From: Constantimarinum furrinae
Lineage (GTDB): Bacteria; Bacteroidota; Bacteroidia; Flavobacteriales; Flavobacteriaceae
DNA length: 64,000 nucleotides
Assembly: GCF_014295415.1 (NCBI RefSeq)
Contig: NZ_CP052909.1
Span: forward strand, 2,914,001 to 2,978,000
Direction: 5' to 3'
Part shown: positions 35,520-43,975 of the stretch, piece by piece
Layout: each line of letters opens with the position of its first letter
Position numbering within the stretch: position 1 is the first letter of the stretch
Notes under the pieces: generated by a model
The model's input: only the letters and a program-made list of their open reading frames with translations
Told to the model about the DNA's origin: nothing
Database searches by the model: none
Program-made: the position numbers and the translations under genes

Positions 35520-38500
35520 TTAATCGAACCATTCTACGTCAATTCTTTCCCAATCTACTAATTCCAACCCAGCTCTACTTTGATCATAATGAGTCTCCAT
35601 ATGATCGCAAAACTTTTGCATACTGGCCGAATCACCGGTTTCACCGGTAATGAATTCCTTATAGGCTCCTTGCTCCCATACTGCACCAACTCGCCAATCT
35701 TGATTATTCAACATATAATACTCGACATCTACTAATCGATACCCTTGTCCTCTCATACTTCGGACCTTATCATAGAAAGTAGTTGGGTCTATATTGAGCT
35801 CCATTTTGGATGGTGGTCCTTTTACCCATACTCCCGACCAATCAAGCAAATTCCCATTTGGATAACATTCTATATCGACTATTTGCAGTCCATTGCTCAA
35901 AGCCCGATCATGTTCATTTCGGAGTTCTTGAGTTTGCATAACGTTCATCAATTGTGATTTTTTATTCTCTTTTGAGTAAACACCCGCCCATTTACGATTG
36001 CCATTGTCCAGATAAGATTCCACATCTCTTAAAATAAATCCTTCTTGTTTGAGGCCATTTGTCGTAGTTTCCAAAAGACCTCTTGAAAGATTATATACCA
36101 ATTTAGTCTTGGGAACCCCTTTTTTAAGTACGGCATCCCAGTATCTCTTTCCTTCATTCATATAAGTTTCTACATCAACACAGTTATATCCCGAATCCTG
36201 AAGACGCTCTATCTCCTTAAAGAATGCTGCAGTCTCATATCCTGTTCTAATGAGAACATCCCCGTCCCTTCGCCTCCAGACCCCATAAAATAAATCACTC
36301 CCATCTGTCATACCTCGTTCACATTTGTCATACGGTGTAGGGGTTAAGCCCGAATACAGTGTTGGACGAACATTTAATTCCTGAAAAATATACTTAGTTA
36401 ATTCGGGTAAATTGGCATATTCTGCTGGTGCCATAAGAGCAATTCCGGTGCTGTCGGTGGGAAAGAATTGCATATAGGACCTTGAATTTCCCCCGTGACC
36501 CCCGTGATATACTCTAAAATTATTGCCTGTGCCTCTAAAATACAAACCATAACTATATGACAGACTCCCGCCAACCGAGGCTGTGACACTATTATTCCAC
36601 AACTGATCTTTTTGCCCATCAAAAAATACTCCGGTACTCAATGCATAAGTATATTTTGCCAGATCACAAATATTAGACTGATAACCTCCACCGGGCAATG
36701 TCCATTCGGCTCGATTGCTTTGATGAGATGTTAACATCCCATCATAGGTTTTCTTATGTCCCCATCCCGGCGGTTCTGCTATACTAAAGGATTGCATTCC
36801 AATTTTATCAGCAATATTTTTTTGGACCCAATCGACATATCCGTTCGGTGCCGCCTTATCAATTGTTGCTCCGGCCAGAACGAAACCATATGAAGAATAG
36901 TGCCATTTCGAACCCGGATTAAAATCAATCACCGATTTATTGAAAACGCTGACGGCTTTCTTGGCATCAAAAACCCCTGGCGGACTAGAATATTCTTTTT
37001 CTTCTATGAATTGGACGTAAGTGTCTCTTCCCAGTTTAGCGTACTTGTTGTTCGCACCAGCACGAGTACCTTTACCATAGTGCTGGATCCCACTGGTATT
37101 ATTCAACAACTGGTCGATAGTGATAGATGTTAATCGAGCATCCACTCCTTCAACGTTTCCTGAAGTATCTGTATATGTTACATTCTTCCAGTTATCGACG
37201 TACCTATTGGCGTAATGAGATACCTTATACCCTGAAATTCCTTTTTCTTCAAGCTGTGCTGCGGCTACACCTGTAATAGATTTAGAAATTGAAGCCCATT
37301 CCATCGTTGTATTAAGGTTTATAGGAATTTCTTCATATAAATCTCTATAACCGTACGCTTTAAGATGAACCATTTTTCCATTTTTATACACAGCAACTGC
37401 AAGACCCGGAAGATCTTGTAGGATCATTTGTTCTTTAATCACCTTATCAACTCCTGCATCAAAAGCGGGATTGCAAAAACTTTGCGGAACTGTTCCCGAA
37501 CCGGTAGCTCCTCCTCCTACAGTACCACCACCAGAATTCCCTCCTCCACCAGCTGTTCCTCCACTACTTCCGCTACCCGACATTGGACCTCCTCCACCCA
37601 TATTAGGTTGTCCTCCTATGGAAGGTAATCCTGTTTGAATTAATCGTTGACCTCGGTCTGCAGGAACTGCTATGGCATTGGTTGGATTAAAACTTGGGTT
37701 ACCCACTGATGTTGGCACATAGATTTGGGTTTTGGTAGTACTATATCCACTTGGGTAGTAGCGTATAAAGAAACCATCGGGATGCTTGGTCCAGCGTCCG
37801 GGTCCAAACTCAGGCACAAGGGGCTCCTCACCCGGTAACATTGCAATATTTTCATAATCTTCATAGGTAGAAACTCCTCGGTAATAGCTCGCTCTGAGAT
37901 TATTTTCGGCTTCTACAATTGCTCGAACAGCATTGGATGAATACGCCAGTTTCTTCATTTCCTTGCGGGCAAGATTATCGAAACTACCTTTGCTTAATCT
38001 CGCAATTTGTTCGGCAGATAACAGTCGTATGGCTGTTAATTTTACCGGTCCGTTCATTTTATTAAAATCCGTTTTTGCAATTATCGCCCATAATAACAAT
38101 TGTACTTCTTTTTGTGTGAGTCCGGAATCCTGTTCATAGGCCTCTATAATTGTAGCAATAATGTCGGCTTTGGGTCCTTTTAAGGGAGCATAGAAGCGAC
38201 CACGACCCGTTGTTGGCATATATGTGCCGGCTTTAATACAAAAGCTTTGAAATCTTCCTTCATAAAATCCCGGCTGTAACAAAAATCCTTCACCCTCTAC
38301 ATAGGGCTGATTGTGTAAGTCTAAAAAGTCTGCATCATTTCCGAAGTCATCCTCAAAATACCTTGTTTTATCAACATCCTTAAAAGAAGTAGATACAGGG
38401 TCTGCACTTAGCTTTTCGACCGTAATCCCGGCAATAGTATTCTTCACTTTCTTTATTTTATCAAGAATTTGGGCTTCCGAAGCAACTGAAATAAAAATGA

Positions 38501-38531
38501 AGCCAATGAGAAATAAGATACATTTTTTCAT
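35520..38531 (-). CDS. secreted class C-like serine hydrolase with five 50-residue C-terminal repeats
   Basis: The 1003-residue protein has a signal peptide, an N-terminal domain (about 45-275) with FCIKAGTY (Cys98) and LTQKEVQLLLWAI, a Gly/Ser-rich linker (306-348), a beta-lactamase-fold serine hydrolase domain (355-720; SISK 414-417, YSS 545-547, HGGHGG 676-681), and a C-terminal tract of five repeats each 50 residues long (starting near 750, 800, 850, 900, 950; motif VW...GY..VDVE.Y..) like the bacterial tandem repeat domain 1 found in polyglycine hydrolases. It is likely exported and acts on peptides or amides. It follows the lipoprotein gene by 27 bp, in one operon. Confidence 0.88.
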   Translation of the reverse strand: MKKCILFLIGFIFISVASEAQILDKIKKVKNTIAGITVEKLSADPVSTSFKDVDKTRYFEDDFGNDADFLDLHNQPYVEGEGFLLQPGFYEGRFQSFCIKAGTYMPTTGRGRFYAPLKGPKADIIATIIEAYEQDSGLTQKEVQLLLWAIIAKTDFNKMNGPVKLTAIRLLSAEQIARLSKGSFDNLARKEMKKLAYSSNAVRAIVEAENNLRASYYRGVSTYEDYENIAMLPGEEPLVPEFGPGRWTKHPDGFFIRYYPSGYSTTKTQIYVPTSVGNPSFNPTNAIAVPADRGQRLIQTGLPSIGGQPNMGGGGPMSGSGSSGGTAGGGGNSGGGTVGGGATGSGTVPQSFCNPAFDAGVDKVIKEQMILQDLPGLAVAVYKNGKMVHLKAYGYRDLYEEIPINLNTTMEWASISKSITGVAAAQLEEKGISGYKVSHYANRYVDNWKNVTYTDTSGNVEGVDARLTSITIDQLLNNTSGIQHYGKGTRAGANNKYAKLGRDTYVQFIEEKEYSSPPGVFDAKKAVSVFNKSVIDFNPGSKWHYSSYGFVLAGATIDKAAPNGYVDWVQKNIADKIGMQSFSIAEPPGWGHKKTYDGMLTSHQSNRAEWTLPGGGYQSNICDLAKYTYALSTGVFFDGQKDQLWNNSVTASVGGSLSYSYGLYFRGTGNNFRVYHGGHGGNSRSYMQFFPTDSTGIALMAPAEYANLPELTKYIFQELNVRPTLYSGLTPTPYDKCERGMTDGSDLFYGVWRRRDGDVLIRTGYETAAFFKEIERLQDSGYNCVDVETYMNEGKRYWDAVLKKGVPKTKLVYNLSRGLLETTTNGLKQEGFILRDVESYLDNGNRKWAGVYSKENKKSQLMNVMQTQELRNEHDRALSNGLQIVDIECYPNGNLLDWSGVWVKGPPSKMELNIDPTTFYDKVRSMRGQGYRLVDVEYYMLNNQDWRVGAVWEQGAYKEFITGETGDSASMQKFCDHMETHYDQSRAGLELVDWERIDVEWFD

Positions 38532-38558
38532 AGATTGAAATTGTTTAGATTTTAAATT

Positions 38559-39182
38559 TTAATTCGCGATAGCCACTAGTTTTTCAAGTTCCATCGCTTC
38601 AAACATTTGCCATGCCTCCTCCCGCTCCATTTGCTCGGTCTCTACAGTTAAACAAAATCGATCACCGTAAAATGTGGTCAACTCATATTTATTATTACCG
38701 GTGAAATGAGTTTCTTTAGCTTTAATTCCATTTTCCGTAACCGATCGTTGATATCCCCAGTTGTGTTTAGTGTCAAATTCTGAAATAAGAGTATTGTAAA
38801 ATGCGCCAATAGAACCACTTGCTTTTGGCCCTGCTCCATCCATGATAGTGATCTTTACCACTTTCGAATTCTCTTTAGATCTGTATGTCGCACCAAAACT
38901 TGCTATTCCGGCTTGTATCATTAAGTTACTGGCCATATGTGTTCGATTAAAACCACCGGGTAAGGTTTCCGGTGACCAATGTTCCCATTGTGATTTGGTT
39001 AGCGGCTCCAGTTTAGATAAGGTTTCAACTGTGGAAGCTCTGTGATCTATGGTTTTTTCAGCATTCTTAATGGTTTTACTGGTTTGAGAAACCGAACTCG
39101 CAGCTTCTTTAACATCATTAAGACAAGCGCTAAAAAAAAGTAATATTGAAACAGCTATGCATAGGTTAGGTTGAAATTTCAT
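38559..39182 (-). CDS. lipoprotein of unknown function, operon partner of the serine hydrolase
   Basis: The 207-residue product has a lipoprotein signal (LLFFSACLN, Cys20), a short helical segment (VKEAASSVSQTSKTIKNAEKTID) and then a mixed domain: EPLTKSQWEHWSPETLPGGFNRTHM, GIASFGATYRSKENSKVVKITIMDGAGPKASG, FYGDRFCLTVETEQMEREEAWQMFEAME. No known family is recognised. It precedes the serine hydrolase by 27 bp, so the pair likely forms one transcript and may act on the same substrate or location. Confidence 0.7.
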   Translation of the reverse strand: MKFQPNLCIAVSILLFFSACLNDVKEAASSVSQTSKTIKNAEKTIDHRASTVETLSKLEPLTKSQWEHWSPETLPGGFNRTHMASNLMIQAGIASFGATYRSKENSKVVKITIMDGAGPKASGSIGAFYNTLISEFDTKHNWGYQRSVTENGIKAKETHFTGNNKYELTTFYGDRFCLTVETEQMEREEAWQMFEAMELEKLVAIAN

Positions 39183-39255
39183 AATTGATTTAATTAGTTA
39201 AATGTTGAACAGGGTAAAATTCCTTTTTATAGATTTTTACCTATATCAATTATGT

Positions 39256-39288
39256 AACAAAGTTGTTATCATTTGTAACATCTTTGTT
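39256..39288. promoter_or_regulatory. inverted repeat upstream of the lipoprotein-hydrolase operon
   Basis: AACAAAG at 39256-39262 pairs with CTTTGTT at 39282-39288, and GTTA (39265-39268) pairs with TAAC (39276-39279), with equal 2-nt gaps, around a 7-nt centre. It is 74 bp upstream of the start at 39182. It could be an operator or an RNA hairpin; there is no long T run after it. Confidence 0.5.
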
Positions 39289-39355
39289 CTGTGAGAGGGT
39301 ATACGACAGTTATTAGCTTTAATCTAATAGCACGGAGCAAGCAATGTGGTAATCA

Positions 39356-39997
39356 CTAATTTTTATCCTCGAGTAGCGGGACAAACCTAAATTCTCCAAA
39401 TTCTTCCTTTTCGAATTCGGTTTCTGAAGTTCGTGTAAAGACCGTCATGACCTGAATTTTTTCACCAACAGGAATGACCAACTTACCGCCTACTTTTAAT
39501 TGGGCCATTAATGGCTTTGGAACAAAAGGTGCACCTGCAGTAACGATAATTCCGTCAAAAGGAGCCTCTGATGCCAGTCCGATGTACCCATCACCGAAGA
39601 TCAGTTTTTTGGGACGATATCCCAATTTGGGAAGAAATAGCTTCGCCTTTTTAAAGAGTTCACTTTGCCGCTCTATTGAATAAACCAAGGCTTTCATTTC
39701 AATGAGGACAGCGGTTTGATAGCCGCTACCGGTTCCAATTTCTAGGATCTTATCGTTAGGATTTACATCCAGTAATTCGGTTTGACGAGCTACAGTATAG
39801 GGCTGAGAGATGGTCTGATCGGCGCCAATAGGAAAGGCCTTGTCGATATAAGCATGATCAATAAAACCCGAGTCCATAAACAAATGACGAGGAATTTTAT
39901 TTATTGCTTCAAGGACTTTAGGGTTTTCAATACCTTTAGTGATAAGGGTTTCCACCAATTTCTTTCTCATCCCCTTATGTGTGAAGGTATCTTTCAT
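39356..39997 (-). CDS. pcm: protein-L-isoaspartate O-methyltransferase
   Basis: The 213-residue protein carries the PCMT pattern: RKKLVETLITKGIENPKVLEAINKIPRHLFMDSGF, AYIDKAFPIGADQTISQPYTVARQTELL, the SAM-binding LEIGTGSGYQTAVL (motif I), and GYIGLASEAPFDGIIVTAGAPFVPKPLMAQLKVGGKLVIPVG. It methylates isoaspartyl residues and so starts repair of damaged proteins in the cytoplasm. The length fits. It is divergent from the Gfo/Idh gene at 40126. Confidence 0.95.
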   Translation of the reverse strand: MKDTFTHKGMRKKLVETLITKGIENPKVLEAINKIPRHLFMDSGFIDHAYIDKAFPIGADQTISQPYTVARQTELLDVNPNDKILEIGTGSGYQTAVLIEMKALVYSIERQSELFKKAKLFLPKLGYRPKKLIFGDGYIGLASEAPFDGIIVTAGAPFVPKPLMAQLKVGGKLVIPVGEKIQVMTVFTRTSETEFEKEEFGEFRFVPLLEDKN

Positions 39998-40101
39998 TAG
40001 TACAAAGATGGAAAGAAAGCATTAAAAAACAAGTGTCGGAATACAAAAATATGGATTTTGGAATTCGGTGGTTCATTCCCGAAATTTTCTTTAAAATCCC
40101 T

Positions 40102-40109
40102 TACATTTG
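40102..40109 (+). promoter_or_regulatory. -7 box (TACATTTG) of the Gfo/Idh gene
   Basis: TACATTTG matches TAnnTTTG exactly and lies 16 bp before the ATG at 40126. It supports that start over the GTG at 40033, which would lie upstream of the promoter. Confidence 0.6.
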
Positions 40110-40125
40110 TGTAAAAATTCAGCCC

Positions 40126-41094
40126 ATGCTAAAAGCAGGAGTTCTGGGTGCCGGGCACCTGGGAAAAATTCATCTCAAATTACTGCAACAATCGACCAAA
40201 TACGACTTGATCGGTTTCTACGATGCAGATAAGAATGCTTCTCAAAAAATTGAAGAGGAATTCGGGTATAAAAGCTTTCCCTCTATGGAAGCTCTAATCG
40301 ATGCCTGCGATATGGTCGATGTGGTCACCCCCACCATTCATCATTTTGCTTGTGCCAAAAAAGTAGTGGAAGCCGGAAAACATCTCTTCATCGAAAAACC
40401 AATAACCCATACCGTTGAGGAAGCAAATACGATACGGGACCTTGCAAAAAAGCACAAAATTCGTGGACAGGTAGGACAGGTAGAACGATTTAATCCTGCA
40501 TTTATGGCAGTAAATCACATGATCGATAATCCTATGTTTATCGAGGCTCACAGATTGGCAGAGTTTAACCCTAGAGGTACCGATGTTTCGGTGGTGCTCG
40601 ATCTTATGATCCATGATATAGACGCTATCCTTAGTGTGGTAAAAAGTCCGGTGAAACAAATTTACTCCAGCGGTGTTTCAGTTATAAGTGAAACACCAGA
40701 TATTGCCAATGCACGTATAGAGTTTGAAAACGGCTGTGTAGCTAATCTTACTGCAAGTCGTATTTCCATGAAAAAAATGCGAAAGGCGCGTTTCTTTCAA
40801 AGGGACGCCTATATTTCGGTGGATTTTCTTGAAAAGAAATGCGAAGTGGTAAAGATGAAGGATGCACCCGAAAACCCCGATGATTTTGCCATGATTCTTA
40901 CCAACGCCGAAGGAGTGCAGAAACAGATCTATTTCGACAACCCTCAAATTAGTGAAAACAACGCCATATTGGATGAGCTTGAAGCCTTTGCTCATGCCAT
41001 ACAAACAGATACTACTCCGATTGTTTCATTGGGACAAGGAGCTGAAGCACTTCGGGTGGCAATGCAGGTGATCGAGAATTTTAAAACGCTTTAA
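40126..41094 (+). CDS. Gfo/Idh/MocA-family oxidoreductase
   Basis: The start at 40126 (MLKAGVLGAGHLGKIHLKLL) follows a consensus -7 box; the 31 extra codons upstream are not protein-like. The 322-residue enzyme has a Rossmann nucleotide-binding N-terminus (GVLGAGHLGKIH), the EKPITHTVEEA motif near residue 90, and a C-terminal alpha-beta substrate domain with DVSVVLDLMIHDIDAILSV (MIHDID as in UDP-N-acetylglucosamine 3-dehydrogenase-like members). The substrate is not predictable. It leads a run of plus-strand genes with 18-bp spacing to the next. Confidence 0.88.
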   Translation: MLKAGVLGAGHLGKIHLKLLQQSTKYDLIGFYDADKNASQKIEEEFGYKSFPSMEALIDACDMVDVVTPTIHHFACAKKVVEAGKHLFIEKPITHTVEEANTIRDLAKKHKIRGQVGQVERFNPAFMAVNHMIDNPMFIEAHRLAEFNPRGTDVSVVLDLMIHDIDAILSVVKSPVKQIYSSGVSVISETPDIANARIEFENGCVANLTASRISMKKMRKARFFQRDAYISVDFLEKKCEVVKMKDAPENPDDFAMILTNAEGVQKQIYFDNPQISENNAILDELEAFAHAIQTDTTPIVSLGQGAEALRVAMQVIENFKTL

Positions 41095-41112
41095 ATTAAC
41101 AAATCATAAACT

Positions 41113-42003
41113 ATGAAAAATGTAGCGGTTATAGGCGCTGGTACTATGGGGAACGGAATTGCCCATACTTTCGCCCAGTTCGATTATAAAGTTCAGCTAA
41201 TTGATGTTTCTCAAAATTCTTTGGACAAAGGAATGGCTACCATTACCAAAAATCTGGACAGAATGGTTTCTAAAGAAATTATTTCTGAAGAAGATAAAAT
41301 TAAAACCTTAAAAAACATTACCACCTACACCAGTCTTGAAGATGGCGTAGAGTATGCCAGTCTGGTTGTAGAAGCAGCCACCGAAAATGTAGATCTGAAA
41401 CTGAAAATCTTTAGGGATCTGGATAAATTTTGCCCGGAGGACACTATTTTGGCTAGTAATACCTCTTCCATCTCCATTACAAAAATTGCCGCCGAAACCT
41501 CCCGCCCCGATATGGTGATCGGGATGCATTTTATGAACCCGGTTCCTGTAATGAAGCTGGTAGAGATCATAAGGGGGTACAGCACCAGTGACCAAACGTA
41601 TACTACAGTTGAAGAAATCTCTAAAAAGTTAAGTAAAGTTCCTGTTGAAGTGAACGACTATCCCGGGTTTGTAGCCAATCGCATCTTAATGCCCATGATC
41701 AACGAGGCTATTGAGACTTTGTACAATGGTGTTGCGGGGGTGCAGGAGATCGATACCGTTATGAAATTAGGAATGGCACATCCAATGGGGCCGCTGCAAT
41801 TGGCCGATTTTATCGGGCTTGATGTGTGTCTATCCATCCTCAATGTCATGTACGATGGCTTTAAAAACCCGAAATACGCTCCATGTCCTTTATTGGTAAA
41901 TATGGTAATGGCAGGAAAAATGGGGATTAAGAGCGGTGAAGGTTTTTACGATTATAGCGAAAGCAGAAGAGCCGAAAAAGTATCAGGGCAGTTTTTAAAA
42001 TAA
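41113..42003 (+). CDS. 3-hydroxyacyl-CoA (3-hydroxybutyryl-CoA) dehydrogenase
   Basis: The 296-residue enzyme has the HBD/HAD fold: NAD loop VAVIGAGTMGNGIAHTFAQFDYKVQLIDVS (VAVIGAGTMG), VVEAATENVDLKLKIFRDLD, the catalytic region LASNTSSISITKIAAETSRPDMVIGMHFMNPVPVMKLVEII (His of GMHFMNP), and the C-terminal NDYPGFVANRILMPMINEAI and MAHPMGPLQLADFIGLD. It oxidises 3-hydroxyacyl-CoA with NAD, in fatty acid or butyrate metabolism. It is separated by 18 bp from the upstream oxidoreductase and 15 bp from the DUF1015 gene. Confidence 0.95.
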   Translation: MKNVAVIGAGTMGNGIAHTFAQFDYKVQLIDVSQNSLDKGMATITKNLDRMVSKEIISEEDKIKTLKNITTYTSLEDGVEYASLVVEAATENVDLKLKIFRDLDKFCPEDTILASNTSSISITKIAAETSRPDMVIGMHFMNPVPVMKLVEIIRGYSTSDQTYTTVEEISKKLSKVPVEVNDYPGFVANRILMPMINEAIETLYNGVAGVQEIDTVMKLGMAHPMGPLQLADFIGLDVCLSILNVMYDGFKNPKYAPCPLLVNMVMAGKMGIKSGEGFYDYSESRRAEKVSGQFLK

Positions 42004-42018
42004 ACTGATTGTATAAGA

Positions 42019-43257
42019 ATGGCTAACATAATTCCTTTTAAAGCAGTACGCCCCTCCAGGGATAAAGTGAGTTTGATCGCGGCGCGATCCTACGACAGCT
42101 ATACGCCTGCCGAAAGGGAATCGCGTTTACGGGATAATCCGTTTTCCTTTTTGCACATTGTTAATCCGGGATATAAATATCAGAAACAGATCGCAGGTCC
42201 CGAACGCTATACGCTTGTGCGAAATCGCTATCAGGAATTTAAGGAAGATGGTATTTTTTTACAAGAACAGAAACCGGCCTTTTATGTCTATAAGATCGTT
42301 AACCGTGATGGATTGGTTTTCCACGGAATAGTTGCTGCTGCGAGTACCGAAGATTATGTTAAGGATGTCATCAAAAAACATGAAGATACTATTGAGTACA
42401 GAGAAACACTATTTAAGGAATACCTGAAAACTGTCGGTTTTAATTCCGAACCAGTGCTATTAACCTATCCCGATAACCACAAACTAAAATCCATCATTGA
42501 GACCGTTATGAAAGCACGGTCGGAGTACGAATTTACGACTACCTACAGAGATACTCATTATTTGTGGGTAGTAAATGAACCCAAAATAATTGAAGAGATC
42601 GGTTCAATTTTCGATCAAATGGATGTGTTATATATCGCAGACGGCCACCATCGTTCTTCTTCTTCCTATCTACTGGCGGAAACTTTAAAATCTGAAAATA
42701 AAGATCACAACGGAACCGAAGCCTATAATTATTTTATGAGCTACCTCATTCCTGAAAGTGATTTAAAGATCTACGAGTTTAACAGACTCGTCCGGGATCT
42801 TAACGGCCTGAGCAAAGAAGAGTTTTTAATTGCGCTGGACGCCTTATTCCGAATAGAAAAAAGAGGACAGGAATATTATAAACCTTCTAAAAAGCATCAT
42901 TTTAGTATGTATCTGGATGGTGCTTTTTATTCGTTATATCTTCGGAAGGGCAATTATAAAATCGAGAACGCCTTAGACGGACTTGATGCCCAGATCCTAT
43001 ATAAGACAATACTGAAACCTATTTTGGGCATTCACGATCTTCGAAACGATAACCGCATCGATTATGCGCATGGTAAACACGATCTTGCCTATGTAAAATC
43101 GATGGTCGATTCGGGAGAGTTCGCAGTAGGTTTTGGCTTGCTTCCTGTCACCACTCCCGAAATGAAACAGATCGCGGATGAAGGTTTAAAAATGCCCCCA
43201 AAAACTACCTATATAGAACCCAAACTAAGAAGTGGTGTAACGATCTATGAATTTTAA
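42019..43257 (+). CDS. DUF1015-family protein
   Basis: The 412-residue protein matches DUF1015 throughout: IIPFKAVRPSRDKVSLIAARSYDSYTPAERESRLRDNPFSFLHIVNPG at the start, GPERYTLVRNRYQEFKEDGIFLQEQKPAFYVYK, LYIADGHHRSSSSYLLAE with the HHR cluster, and LPVTTPEMKQIADEGLKMPPKTTYIEPKLRSGVTIYEF at the end. The family is widespread; its biochemical role is not established to my knowledge. In many genomes it lies beside 2-hydroxy-acid or serine metabolism genes, but not here. The downstream YggS gene begins immediately after its stop. Confidence 0.88.
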   Translation: MANIIPFKAVRPSRDKVSLIAARSYDSYTPAERESRLRDNPFSFLHIVNPGYKYQKQIAGPERYTLVRNRYQEFKEDGIFLQEQKPAFYVYKIVNRDGLVFHGIVAAASTEDYVKDVIKKHEDTIEYRETLFKEYLKTVGFNSEPVLLTYPDNHKLKSIIETVMKARSEYEFTTTYRDTHYLWVVNEPKIIEEIGSIFDQMDVLYIADGHHRSSSSYLLAETLKSENKDHNGTEAYNYFMSYLIPESDLKIYEFNRLVRDLNGLSKEEFLIALDALFRIEKRGQEYYKPSKKHHFSMYLDGAFYSLYLRKGNYKIENALDGLDAQILYKTILKPILGIHDLRNDNRIDYAHGKHDLAYVKSMVDSGEFAVGFGLLPVTTPEMKQIADEGLKMPPKTTYIEPKLRSGVTIYEF

Positions 43258-43258
43258 T

Positions 43259-43915
43259 ATGTCTGTTTCAGAAAATATAATTCAACTAAAAAGAGAAATC
43301 CCCGATACAGTAACCCTGGTTGCTGTTTCTAAAACTAAGGCAGTGCCCGAGATCATGGAAGCCTATAACACCGGACATCGCATCTTTGGTGAAAACAAGA
43401 TACAGGAAATGGAGGCCAAATGGAAGGAAATGCCAAAGGATGTAGAATGGCATATGATAGGACATGTACAACGAAATAAGGTAAAATACATGGCACCGTT
43501 TGTGAGTTTAATTCATGCTGTAGATAGTTTAAAACTGCTGAAAGAGATCAATAAACAGGCACGAAAAAACAACAGAGTCATAAACTGCCTTATCCAGATA
43601 AAAATTGCCGAAGAAGAGAGTAAATTTGGACTAAGCGAAGCAGCCGCGCGAGAAATTCTTGCTTCAGAAGCTTTTCAGTCTATGGAACATGTAAACGTCC
43701 TGGGCGTAATGGGTATGGCAACTTTTACCGAAAATGAAGCCCAACTGGTTAAAGAATTTCAGAAATTAAAAGCGTTCTTCGACACCTATAAGAACAAGTA
43801 CGGATTTACAGAGATCTCTATGGGAATGAGCGGAGACTATGCGGTCGCCATTGCACAGGGAAGCACAATGATACGTGTAGGGAGTGCAATTTTCGGGAAA
43901 CGCAATTATTCGTAA
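43259..43915 (+). CDS. yggS: PLP-binding protein YggS/PLPBP family
   Basis: The start at 43259 (MSVSENIIQLKREI) begins right after the DUF1015 stop codon; an alternative ATG at 43247 overlaps that gene. The 218-residue protein has VTLVAVSKTKAVPEIMEAYN with the PLP lysine, FGENKIQEMEAKW, WHMIGHVQRNKVKYM, GVMGMATFTEN, and MGMSGDYAVAIAQGSTMIRVGSAIFG. It is a non-catalytic PLP carrier that keeps free PLP and amino-acid pools in balance. It is probably translationally coupled to DUF1015. Confidence 0.95.
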   Translation: MSVSENIIQLKREIPDTVTLVAVSKTKAVPEIMEAYNTGHRIFGENKIQEMEAKWKEMPKDVEWHMIGHVQRNKVKYMAPFVSLIHAVDSLKLLKEINKQARKNNRVINCLIQIKIAEEESKFGLSEAAAREILASEAFQSMEHVNVLGVMGMATFTENEAQLVKEFQKLKAFFDTYKNKYGFTEISMGMSGDYAVAIAQGSTMIRVGSAIFGKRNYS

Positions 43916-43932
43916 AGCCCAAAAAATAGCCT

Positions 43933-43940
43933 TACTTTTG
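43933..43940 (+). promoter_or_regulatory. -7 box (TACTTTTG) upstream of the exonuclease gene
   Basis: TACTTTTG matches TAnnTTTG and lies 35 bp before the ATG at 43976, in the 60-bp gap after yggS. It suggests a separate transcript for the nuclease. Confidence 0.5.
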
Positions 43941-43975
43941 TTTATCATAATAATAAAATCGGGGAAAGTATATAG

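Noticed and set aside
37430-37620. Simple-sequence repeat in the minus-strand hydrolase gene as a mobile or phase-variable element
   Set aside because: The repeated bases code for the Gly/Ser linker in frame with irregular codons; no uniform repeat unit that would slip.
40033-40125. Longer GTG start for the Gfo/Idh oxidoreductase
   Set aside because: The extension would precede the predicted promoter and lacks a Rossmann-type start; the ATG at 40126 fits both.
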